Shown here: positions 43,486-52,072 of the stretch, piece by piece
Layout: every line of letters starts with the position of its first letter
Position numbering within the stretch: position 1 is the first letter of the stretch
Origin: Hymenobacter gelipurpurascens
GTDB taxonomy: Bacteria > Bacteroidota > Bacteroidia > Cytophagales > Hymenobacteraceae
Direction: 5' to 3'
DNA length: 64,000 nt
Assembly (NCBI RefSeq): GCF_900187375.1
Contig: NZ_FYEW01000002.1
Span: 124,001 to 188,000 of the forward strand
Made by a program: the position numbers and the translations under genes
Notes under the pieces: generated by a model
What the model was told of the DNA's origin: nothing
Seen by the model: only the letters and a program-made list of their open reading frames with translations
Database searches by the model: none

Positions 43486-46400
43486 ATGTTCAGTAAATTC
43501 ATTCGCAGACCCGTGTTTGCCATCGTTATATCGGTGGTCATCATGTTCCTGGGTATTCTGGCAATCAATACGTTGCCAACGTCTCAGTTCCCCGAGATTT
43601 CGCCGCCCATGGTAATGGTAAGCACGGCGTACCCGGGCGCCAGCGCCAAGGTTTTGACAGAATCGGTACTTATTCCGCTGGAGCAGGCCATCAATGGCGT
43701 ACCCGGTATGAAGTACATGACTTCCGACGCCGTATCGGCCGGCGAAGCCAACATTCAGATCGTTTTCAACCTCGGTACCGACCCGGAGCAGGCGGTAGTA
43801 AACGTCAACACCCGCATTGCCCAGATTCTGAACCGCTTGCCGGTGCTGGTGCAGCGTGAAGGTGTGGTAGTAAACCGCGTGGTGCCCAACATGCTGATGT
43901 ATGTAAACCTCTACAGCAAAGACAAGAATACCGATATGCGGTACCTCTTCAACTTTGCCGGGGTAAACATGCTGCCCGAAATTCAGCGCATCAACGGCGT
44001 GGGGCGGGCCAGCATTCTGGGCTCGCGCCAGTACGCCATGCGTATCTGGCTGAAGCCGGACCGCATGCGGGCCTACAGCCTATCCGTGGATGATGTGATG
44101 GAAGCTCTCAACGACCAGAGCGTAATTGGCTCGCCGGGTCGTATTGGCCGTTCCGACGGTAAGGAGGCCTCGGCGCTGGAATACGTGCTGACCTACAAAG
44201 GCCGCTTCAACGATGTGGAGGAGTATAAGAACGTCATCATCAAAGCCAACGCCAACGGCGAAACGCTCCGCCTCAAGGACGTGGCCAACGTGGAGCTGGG
44301 CTCGGAATTCTACGACATCTACTCCAACCTCGATGGCTACCCCTCGGCGGCCATCATGCTCAAGCAGACCTATGGCTCCAACGCGCTGGATGTAATTAAG
44401 AGCGTGAAGGAAAAGCTGGAGGAGCTGAAGAAAACTATGCCCCCCGGCATGGACTACAAAATCAGCTACGACGTGTCGAACTTCCTCGATGCCTCTACTG
44501 AAAACGTAATTCACACCTTGCGCGACGCCTTTATTCTGGTGGCCCTGGTGGTATTCCTATTCCTCGGCGACTGGCGCTCTACGCTGATTCCGATTATTGC
44601 GGTGCCGGTGTCGTTGGTGGGCGCTTTCATGGCCATGCAGGCGTTTGGGCTCACCATCAACATGATTACCCTGTTTGCGCTGGTACTGGCTATTGGTATC
44701 GTAGTCGATGACGCCATTGTGGTGGTGGAAGCCGTGCACGCCAAAATGGAGGAAAAACACCTCTCGCCTTACGGTGCAGTACGCGAGGTAATCGGCGAAA
44801 TCAGCGGGGCCATTATCGCCATTACCATCCTGATGACGGCGGTATTCGTGCCGGTAGCCTTCATGAGCGGTCCGGTGGGCATTTTCTACCGTCAGTTTTC
44901 CATCACAATGGCCGCCAGCATCGTGATTTCGGGCGTTGTGGCCCTGACACTGACGCCGGTGCTGTGCGCCATGATCCTGAAGAACAACCACGGCCAACCC
45001 CGCAAGAAAACGCCCATCAACCGGTTTATCGACTGGTTTAACCGCGGCTTCGAGCGCCTAACCGGCCGCTACACCAACCTACTGGAAAAGGTAGTGGACC
45101 GCCGCGTCCTCACGTTCGCAGTACTGATTGCCTTCGGACTGGGCATCTTCGGTATCTCTACCACGCTGCCTTCGGGCTTTATTCCGGCCGAGGACCAGGG
45201 CATGATTTACGCCGTGCTACAGACGCCGCCCGGCTCCACCCTGGAGCGCACCAACGACCTCTCGCAGCGGCTGCAGAAGCTGGCCGAGAAGGTGCCCGGC
45301 ATCGAAAGCATTTCCACGCTTGCTGGCTACGAGATTCTGACCGAAGGCCGGGGCTCCAACGCGGGTACCTGTATCATCAGCCTCAAGCCCTGGAATGAGC
45401 GCAAGGAATCGGTGCACGACGTTATCATGTCCCTGGAAGAAAAAGCCAAGGAGATACCCGGCGCGACCATCGAGTTCTTTGAGCCCCCAGCAGTACCGGG
45501 CTACGGCGCGGCAGGTGGCTTCCAGCTCCAGATGCTCGATAAAACCGCTACTGGCGACTACAAAGCGCTGGAAAAGGTGAACGAAGAGTTTATGGCTGCC
45601 CTGAAAAAGCGCAAGGAGCTTAGCGGCCTGTTTACTTTCTTCTCGGCCAACTATCCGCAGTACGAGCTGCAGATTGATAACCAGCTGGCTATGCAGAAGG
45701 GCGTGAGCATCGGCAATGCCATGAACACTCTCAGCATCATGGTGGGCTCTACCTACGAACTGGGCTTTATCAAGTATCAGCGCTTCTTCAAGGTGTTCGT
45801 GCAGGCCTCGCCCGAGTATCGCCGCCTGCCCAAGGACATCCTGGATATGTGGGTGAAGAACGACAAGGGAGAAATGGTGCCGTTCTCGGCCTTCATGAAA
45901 ATTGTGAAGGGCCAAGGGGCCAACGAAATCAACCGCTACAACATGTACCCCACAGCCTCCATCCGCGGCGATGCGGCTCCGGGCTACAGCTCCGGTGAGG
46001 CTATTAAGGCGGTGCAGGAAGTGGCGGCCAAAACCCTCCCCCGCGGCTACGATATCGACTGGGGTGGTTTGTCGAAGGACGAAGTATCGCGCGGCAACGA
46101 GGCCATCTACATTTTCCTGATTGTACTCGGGTTTGTGTACCTGGTGCTGGCGGCGCAGTATGAGAGCTTCCTGCTACCTCTGTCCGTGATCCTATCGTTG
46201 CCGGCCGGTATTTTCGGCTCCTTCCTGCTCATCAAAACCATGGGCCTGGCCAACAATATCTACGCCCAGGTAGGCCTGGTAATGCTCGTAGGCCTATTGG
46301 GTAAGAACGCGGTACTGATTGTGGAGTTTGCGGTGCAGAAGCACGAGGAAGGCATGACGGTACGGGAAGCGGCCATTGAAGGCGCCAAAGTGCGTTTCCG

Positions 46401-46674
46401 CCCTATTCTGATGACGTCCTTCGCCTTCATTGCCGGTCTGATTCCGCTGGTTATTGCTACCGGCGCGGGTGCCATTGGTAACCGCACTATTGGTACGGCG
46501 GCGCTGGGCGGCATGCTGTTCGGCACTGTGTTCGGGGTGATACTTGTACCGGGCCTGTACTACATTTTTGGCACCCTGGCCGCTGGCCGCAAGCTGATTC
46601 AGGACGAGAATGAGAATCCTCTGTCGGAGTTTGAGCCGCATGTTTTAGTTGAAGAAATCCCGAGTCATGCTTAA
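43486..46674 (+). CDS. RND efflux pump inner-membrane transporter (HAE1/AcrB family)
   Basis: This 1062-residue proton-driven trimeric pump has the AcrB layout: TM1 at 10-28, a large porter loop, TM2-TM7 at about 340-535, a second large loop, then TM8-TM12 at about 865-1035. The proton-relay acids are Asp408-Asp409 in GIVVDDAIVVVEAV. The N-terminus FIRRPVFAIVISVVIM and the PTSQFPEISPP motif are typical of HAE1 drug and solvent pumps. Substrates cannot be predicted. It starts 37 bp after the adaptor and its last codons overlap the start of the outer-membrane factor gene. Confidence 0.96.
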   Translation: MFSKFIRRPVFAIVISVVIMFLGILAINTLPTSQFPEISPPMVMVSTAYPGASAKVLTESVLIPLEQAINGVPGMKYMTSDAVSAGEANIQIVFNLGTDPEQAVVNVNTRIAQILNRLPVLVQREGVVVNRVVPNMLMYVNLYSKDKNTDMRYLFNFAGVNMLPEIQRINGVGRASILGSRQYAMRIWLKPDRMRAYSLSVDDVMEALNDQSVIGSPGRIGRSDGKEASALEYVLTYKGRFNDVEEYKNVIIKANANGETLRLKDVANVELGSEFYDIYSNLDGYPSAAIMLKQTYGSNALDVIKSVKEKLEELKKTMPPGMDYKISYDVSNFLDASTENVIHTLRDAFILVALVVFLFLGDWRSTLIPIIAVPVSLVGAFMAMQAFGLTINMITLFALVLAIGIVVDDAIVVVEAVHAKMEEKHLSPYGAVREVIGEISGAIIAITILMTAVFVPVAFMSGPVGIFYRQFSITMAASIVISGVVALTLTPVLCAMILKNNHGQPRKKTPINRFIDWFNRGFERLTGRYTNLLEKVVDRRVLTFAVLIAFGLGIFGISTTLPSGFIPAEDQGMIYAVLQTPPGSTLERTNDLSQRLQKLAEKVPGIESISTLAGYEILTEGRGSNAGTCIISLKPWNERKESVHDVIMSLEEKAKEIPGATIEFFEPPAVPGYGAAGGFQLQMLDKTATGDYKALEKVNEEFMAALKKRKELSGLFTFFSANYPQYELQIDNQLAMQKGVSIGNAMNTLSIMVGSTYELGFIKYQRFFKVFVQASPEYRRLPKDILDMWVKNDKGEMVPFSAFMKIVKGQGANEINRYNMYPTASIRGDAAPGYSSGEAIKAVQEVAAKTLPRGYDIDWGGLSKDEVSRGNEAIYIFLIVLGFVYLVLAAQYESFLLPLSVILSLPAGIFGSFLLIKTMGLANNIYAQVGLVMLVGLLGKNAVLIVEFAVQKHEEGMTVREAAIEGAKVRFRPILMTSFAFIAGLIPLVIATGAGAIGNRTIGTAALGGMLFGTVFGVILVPGLYYIFGTLAAGRKLIQDENENPLSEFEPHVLVEEIPSHA

Positions 46675-48100
46675 AAGACGCATCTATCAAGGCCTGAGCG
46701 CCGCCTTGCTCACGTTGGCGGTGGCGGGCTGCAAAACGCCTGAGCTGGTGCAGAAAACCGCCAGCCGCAACGTGCCTGCCAGCTACGGCGCCACGCAGGA
46801 CTCTACCAACACGGCCCAGGCGCAGTGGAAGCAGTTTTTCACCGACCCCAACCTCACGGCCCTCATTGATACGGCCCTACAGCGCAATCAGGAGCTGAAT
46901 ATCTCGCTGCAGGAAATTCAGATTTCCCGCAACGAAGTACAGATTCGGAAAGGGGAATACCTGCCGTTCGTAGGCCTGGGCGCCAAGGCGGAAACCGAAC
47001 GACCCAGCCGCAACACGCTGCAGGGCGCCACGGAAGAAGCCATCAGCATCAAGCCGGAACACCGCAACCCCGACCCGCTGCCGAACTACCAGGTGGGCGC
47101 TTTTGCCAGCTGGGAAGTGGATATCTGGCATAAACTGCGCAACTCCCGCAAGTCGGCGGCACTGCGCTACCTGGCCACTGTGGAGGGCCGCAATTTCACC
47201 ATCACAAACCTGATTTCTGAAATTGCCACCTCCTATTATGAGTTGTTGGCTCTCGATAATCAGCTGGCCATTGTGAAGCAGAACATTGAGCTGCAGAGCA
47301 ATGCGCTGGAATTGGTTCGGCTCCAGAAGGAATCGGCCCGGACTACGGAGTTGGCGGTGCAGCGTTTTGAGGCCCAGGTGCACAACACCCGGAGCCTGCA
47401 GTACACTATTCAGCAGCGCATTATTGAAACGGAAAACCGCATCAACTTCCTGGTAGGTCGGTATCCGCAGCCCATTGTCCGCAACGACGCCTCCTTCAAC
47501 GACTTGCTACCAACAGCCGTTCAGACGGGCGTGCCGGCGCAGTTGCTGCAAAACCGCCCCGATATTCGGCAGGCAGAGCAGAGCTTGGCCGCCACGAAAC
47601 TGGATGTGCAGATAGCCCGCGCCAACTTCTACCCGTCGGTGCGCATTACCGGATCCGCAGGTTTCGCGGCGTTCAAGTCGGGCCTTTTGTTCTCGTCGCC
47701 TGAGTCGATGCTGTTCTCGTTGGCCGGCGATCTGGTAGCGCCGTTGGTTAACCGAAACGGCATAAAAGCAGTGTACGGCAACGCCAATGCGGTCCAGATT
47801 CAGGCCGCGTACCAATATGAGCGCACCATACTGAACGCATACGTGGAGGTGGCCAACCAGCTAGCCAGCATCAACAACCTGGCAAAGAGCTACGATGAAA
47901 AGGCCAAAGCCGTGCAGGCCCTGAATCAATCGGCTACCATCTCCAACAGCCTGTTCCGCTCCGCCCGCGCCGACTACACGGAAGTTCTGTTTACCCAGCG
48001 GGACGCTTTGGAGTCAAAATTCGACCTGATCGAAACCCGCATGCAGCAGCTCAATGCCACGGTAAACGTGTATCGGGCCCTGGGCGGCGGCTGGAAATAA
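46667..48100 (+). CDS. outer membrane efflux factor (OprM/NodT family lipoprotein)
   Basis: The ATG at 46667 overlaps the last codons of the pump gene by 8 bp, giving a 477-residue TolC-type channel. The signal peptide ends in the lipobox VAGC (Cys about 23). Two OEP repeats follow, with LNISLQEIQISRNEVQIRKG (in parts: NISLQEIQI; RNEVQIRKGEYLP) near residues 80-105 and the NodT signature LLQNRPDIRQAEQSLAATKLDVQIA (in parts: LLQNRPDIRQAE; ATKLDVQIARANF) near 300-325. It completes the tripartite efflux system across the outer membrane. A start 6 codons upstream (TTG 46649) is less likely. Confidence 0.95.
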   Translation: MLKRRIYQGLSAALLTLAVAGCKTPELVQKTASRNVPASYGATQDSTNTAQAQWKQFFTDPNLTALIDTALQRNQELNISLQEIQISRNEVQIRKGEYLPFVGLGAKAETERPSRNTLQGATEEAISIKPEHRNPDPLPNYQVGAFASWEVDIWHKLRNSRKSAALRYLATVEGRNFTITNLISEIATSYYELLALDNQLAIVKQNIELQSNALELVRLQKESARTTELAVQRFEAQVHNTRSLQYTIQQRIIETENRINFLVGRYPQPIVRNDASFNDLLPTAVQTGVPAQLLQNRPDIRQAEQSLAATKLDVQIARANFYPSVRITGSAGFAAFKSGLLFSSPESMLFSLAGDLVAPLVNRNGIKAVYGNANAVQIQAAYQYERTILNAYVEVANQLASINNLAKSYDEKAKAVQALNQSATISNSLFRSARADYTEVLFTQRDALESKFDLIETRMQQLNATVNVYRALGGGWK

Positions 48101-48130
48101 TTCAGCTGTCAAGCTGACACTAGTAAGGCA

Positions 48131-48187
48131 CTAGGCCACTATAACTGACACGCTACCGCTCGGTGTGTGTCAGTTTTAGTGGCCTAG
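48131..48187. terminator. bidirectional terminator framed by an inverted motif pair
   Basis: The inner stem AACTGACAC / GTGTCAGTT is extended outward by CTAGGCCACT and AGTGGCCTAG, an inverted pair of the dispersed motif. It lies between the convergent efflux operon and the large outer-membrane protein gene. Confidence 0.8.
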
Positions 48188-48229
48188 CTTCTTTTTGGGT
48201 ATTGTCGTGGGGTTACCCTAGGCCACCTG

Positions 48230-51200
48230 CTAGAACAGCACCGCCACCTGCATGCGGCCGGTGTGTACCGCTCCCAACCCATTGGCCTTGCGGCCGTCGT
48301 AGGCCAGGGTCACGTTCAGGCCGTTGCTGAGGCGCTGCTCCAGGTTCAGGTTCCAGGTGAAGTTGCTGCCGGGGCGAAGGGCATTCAGGATTTCAAGGCC
48401 TACCAACGATGATTGCTCACCCTCAAAGCCGACCCGCACGTAGCGCGTGGTAGCCGAAAGCGTGCGTTTGCCCACCTGGCTCACGCGGGTTTCTACTCCA
48501 AGCTCATCAAAAGTGCCGCGTGTGTCGGGCTCGGGGCCGGCGGTGTTTTGCTTGGTGGTGCGCAGGTAGGTGCCGGTGAGGCGCAACGACTGGGTGGGCT
48601 GGTAGCTGATTTCGGGGGCGATATCAACTTGTAGCAGCCGGAAATTGCGGTTGAGTAGGTAGTTTGAAGAGTTCTGCCGGATGCTGCGCGTGGTGGTCAG
48701 GCGCCCCGTGAACGACTGTGCCAGCGTGCGGCGCAGCAGCACGCTCTGGCTGGCTAGGTTCCGGATATCGGAGCCCTGGGTCAGCAATACTTTCTGTTGG
48801 GCCTGCTGCACCGTAAACTCTGCCCCGAAAATGGGATTGGAGCGGTTGAAGTACAAAGTATTGCGCAACAGCTTGTTGAGGCTCAGCAGCAACGAATCTT
48901 CGGTCTGGAAGGCAAACGGGTTCAGGCGCGAGCTAAGGCTGTTCTCCGTGGTTTTGCGGTCCAAAGTAATCGTTGTGATGTCTGAAAATCGGCCTACAAA
49001 GCTGCGTAGGCCACTTCCTTCGCGCCAGCCGCGCGGGGCGTTGGTGGTAAGGCGGTAGCTGAAGCGGTTGGTGAAAGCCAGAATATAGTCGTCGGTGGGC
49101 AAGTACACTTTGATATGGGTGCGGTACTGTGCATCAAGTGTTTGCGCCTCAAAGAACTCTTCCTTGTCCTCTCGACTATTGTTATTGGTGTCGCCGCCGT
49201 AGTAGTGGGTGCCCTGGCCGTTGTTCACGGCAATAAAGGAATAGTCGCGCTTGAGCTCCCGGCCCGTGGCCACAGCATAGCTGAGTTCTGAGCGAATGGT
49301 ATTTTGGAAGAAGCTGGCGTTCCAGTCGAGCTTGCTAAGCACGGTGCGCTGGCGGGCACTGTCTAGGGAAGCCAAGTCACGGTAGGTGGCCAGCAGACTC
49401 AGTTCCTGGGAGCTACCGAGACGGGTAGCCATAGTGCCCTGCCAGGTTTGCGCCCGCCCCCGCTCGCGCAGCGCGGTGCGCTCTACGTTGGGCGTTTGGT
49501 CGCGGCGGTAGCTGTAATCCAGGCGGAAGCGGGTGCGGGCCGAGTCGCGGCTTTGCACAAACACGGCGTGCTCATCGAAGTAGTTAGCGGAGGTAAGAGA
49601 GTCGCCGCTGGGCAGCACTACACGGTTTTTATCGAAGCGGTAGGCATAGCCTGGCACTACGGGGCCGCCCACATACCGGGCGGTAGCCTCACCCCGCGCC
49701 CAGGTTGAGTGCCGCCGACCGGCTTCAGAGTTCAGCAAAAACAGGCTGCCGCGCATCTGCACGTTGCCGGTCTGGTGGGCCACATCCAGCCAGTGCTGTA
49801 GGCCACTCACCTCGCCGGCCCGGTAGCGCCTGCTAAGCCGGTAGCCAATGGCGTTATCCGTATTCTTCACCACGCCCAGCGCAAAGTTCAGAATGTTCTC
49901 CTCGCGGGGCGTGGGCGCCGTACCGTTGATGGTAGTTGTGGTGGTGGTAGAGGCGCTCCAGTTACGGTCGAACTCAATGTCGCGGTAGCGGTCAATGGGC
50001 GAGAAGCGGTGACTGGTGTACTCATAATCCAAAGTACTGCGCAGCTTGTAGCCCGCTAGGCCAGGCAAATTGATAGGCTTATCCTGCACTGTATACCCCA
50101 CCCGCATGGCCTGGCCCTTTGCCGACTCGGGCGAGAACCGGTTCAGATCGAGGTCAGAAGAAGCCAGGTCCACGAATACCGTGCTGGTAGAATCTACCTG
50201 GTAACTGGCCCCCACCGTAACCAACTGCTTCTGCAGGGGAGTGGGCAGCACCCGCACCGGCGAGTAGTCGCCCTGCCGTTCGCCCACGTACTCATACACG
50301 CGGCCGTTGGCATTGCGGAACGTAGCGCTCAAGCGGTAGTTGCCCTGCCCCGCGCCTACGTTTGTAAACAGAACATTGTACACGGCCTGGGTAGAGTCCA
50401 GCGGCTCGCTGTATTGGTATACGGGTGCTCCGCCCACTTCCGCACGGTTGTATTGCACTTGGCGCCGGTCGTACTCGGCCAGCTTGGCCCCGTCGGTCAC
50501 GGCCCGGCTCACGTTGTCGCCGATGCCGCGCAGCAGCACTCTATCCAGTGAGTCCAGCGTGAGGTTGGGCGAGTTGTCGGGGTTGTCGGCTTCGCGGTAG
50601 AAATTGGAGTGCACCTGCAGGCGCCCCAACTGCTGGTAGTGACTTACCTGAAAGAGGGAGCGGGCATAGTTGAAATCGGAGTACTCGAAGTCGATTTTGA
50701 TGCGGGAATTGCGCGTAATCAGGTGACGTGGCGAGAACGTGACTTCGGCCTGATTGTAGTCGATGATGTAATCGAAGTCAAACCCGCGCACCATCAGGCG
50801 CCCATCCAGATACACCCGCTCGGAGTTAGCCAGCACAATGATGAACTGCTCCCCGTTCGGTCCGCGCAAACGGTACGGCCCCTGCACGTTCTCGAGCGGC
50901 GCCACGTCAATACTCGCAAACTTGCCTTTTGCTACACCAGTGGCTGCCGTAGTAGTGGCAAATACTGGCCTACGCAGCCCACCGTCGGCTCCTAGGCCAG
51001 TGCGGGGCGTAACTGTCGTGACGGTTTGCGTATTCTCTGTTGGAAGCGGGGCCGTGCCATTGGCAGCAGGCGGACTAACCGGCACCGTAGGCGGCGCCGT
51101 CACGAACGTGCCCGCGCTGGTGCCCGAGGCATTGGGGTACTGAAACAGCTGGGTGTTGCTAATCCCCGGCCCAATGGCTCCGCCGCCAAATCCACCTATC

Positions 51201-52006
51201 GGCAGCTGCCCAAAATTGGCCTCTATGGCTGCGCCCTGAATGTTTTTGTAGAACCGCAGGAAGTAATCAGGCTTGTTGCGCAGCACCACATCACCAGCAG
51301 TCAGGTTCCAGCGCGGGTGCGTGAGCGTGATATAAATCCGGTCGAATTCCTGCAGCTGCTGAGTGTTGCCTTCCGGCTGAAACGGCACGTTCTGGTCGGA
51401 TATGGCCGCCGTGAGCGTAATCTGGTCGGTGAGGCGCCCTTCTAGCTGCAGGTTGAGCGAAGAATTAACGAACACGTTCTGCGTGTTGCCAAAGGAAACT
51501 CCCCTCGACAGATTGCCGGTTTTGTTGATACCCGGCGTACTCAGAATCTGCTCCTTCACGGTAAAGTCCTCCATGCTGAAGGTTCTTCTCAGAAAGCCCA
51601 GGCTGTCCATCTGGCTGCGCGGCCGCAGATACCGGGCCGCAGAGAGCTGAACGGGCAGCACGCGGTAGCACACCAGCACAGAGTCTAGGTCACCGGGCAG
51701 CACCAGATCTGGCTGGCCCTGTTCCGGCGAAGGAAACCGCATGCCGGGCCTGATGAAACGGTACGTGCCCGTGCGGTTGTCGTAGGCCACTGAGCGGCCC
51801 TCAATAGCTACAGAAGCAGGCACAACCGTCAGTGTATCTCGCAGGGCGAAATCGGTGGTGTCGCGCCCGAGCGTAAGGCGCACCCATACGCATCGGCGCG
51901 TATTGGGAGGGGTAAGCTGCTGGGCTTTTGCGCCAGTTTCTGTTAAAACCAGCCAGACGAGCAACAGCCAAAAGCGCAGGAAATGGTGCGGAAAGCTGTT
52001 ACTCAT
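48230..52006 (-). CDS. very large predicted outer-membrane beta-barrel protein, function unknown
   Basis: This 1258-residue exported protein has a signal peptide at about 1-28 (TETGAKAQ/Q). Residues 30-130 form a soluble beta-rich entry domain. A signature stretch LSRGVSFGNTQNVFVNSSLN and LQLEGRLTDQITLTAAISDQN (quoted in parts: GNTQNVFVNSSLN; LTAAISDQN) begins a long run of amphipathic strands. The strands continue to the C-terminus, which ends in the aromatic MQVAVLF, as expected for a Bam-inserted barrel. There is no plug or TonB box and no type IX sorting tail. I know of no assigned function; homologues appear to be confined to Bacteroidota. A Pro/Thr-rich insertion (residues about 300-345) is probably disordered. 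It appears to be a stand-alone gene. Confidence 0.85.
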   Translation of the reverse strand: MSNSFPHHFLRFWLLLVWLVLTETGAKAQQLTPPNTRRCVWVRLTLGRDTTDFALRDTLTVVPASVAIEGRSVAYDNRTGTYRFIRPGMRFPSPEQGQPDLVLPGDLDSVLVCYRVLPVQLSAARYLRPRSQMDSLGFLRRTFSMEDFTVKEQILSTPGINKTGNLSRGVSFGNTQNVFVNSSLNLQLEGRLTDQITLTAAISDQNVPFQPEGNTQQLQEFDRIYITLTHPRWNLTAGDVVLRNKPDYFLRFYKNIQGAAIEANFGQLPIGGFGGGAIGPGISNTQLFQYPNASGTSAGTFVTAPPTVPVSPPAANGTAPLPTENTQTVTTVTPRTGLGADGGLRRPVFATTTAATGVAKGKFASIDVAPLENVQGPYRLRGPNGEQFIIVLANSERVYLDGRLMVRGFDFDYIIDYNQAEVTFSPRHLITRNSRIKIDFEYSDFNYARSLFQVSHYQQLGRLQVHSNFYREADNPDNSPNLTLDSLDRVLLRGIGDNVSRAVTDGAKLAEYDRRQVQYNRAEVGGAPVYQYSEPLDSTQAVYNVLFTNVGAGQGNYRLSATFRNANGRVYEYVGERQGDYSPVRVLPTPLQKQLVTVGASYQVDSTSTVFVDLASSDLDLNRFSPESAKGQAMRVGYTVQDKPINLPGLAGYKLRSTLDYEYTSHRFSPIDRYRDIEFDRNWSASTTTTTTINGTAPTPREENILNFALGVVKNTDNAIGYRLSRRYRAGEVSGLQHWLDVAHQTGNVQMRGSLFLLNSEAGRRHSTWARGEATARYVGGPVVPGYAYRFDKNRVVLPSGDSLTSANYFDEHAVFVQSRDSARTRFRLDYSYRRDQTPNVERTALRERGRAQTWQGTMATRLGSSQELSLLATYRDLASLDSARQRTVLSKLDWNASFFQNTIRSELSYAVATGRELKRDYSFIAVNNGQGTHYYGGDTNNNSREDKEEFFEAQTLDAQYRTHIKVYLPTDDYILAFTNRFSYRLTTNAPRGWREGSGLRSFVGRFSDITTITLDRKTTENSLSSRLNPFAFQTEDSLLLSLNKLLRNTLYFNRSNPIFGAEFTVQQAQQKVLLTQGSDIRNLASQSVLLRRTLAQSFTGRLTTTRSIRQNSSNYLLNRNFRLLQVDIAPEISYQPTQSLRLTGTYLRTTKQNTAGPEPDTRGTFDELGVETRVSQVGKRTLSATTRYVRVGFEGEQSSLVGLEILNALRPGSNFTWNLNLEQRLSNGLNVTLAYDGRKANGLGAVHTGRMQVAVLF

Positions 52007-52072
52007 TCAGTAAAAATACGAGGCCACAAGTTTGCACCTAGCACAACGCCAAAGCCTACCGGATTCGTGCCC

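Noticed and set aside
46649..46667. TTG start for the outer-membrane efflux factor
   Set aside because: The ATG at 46667 gives a proper lipoprotein signal and overlaps the pump stop in the usual coupled manner.
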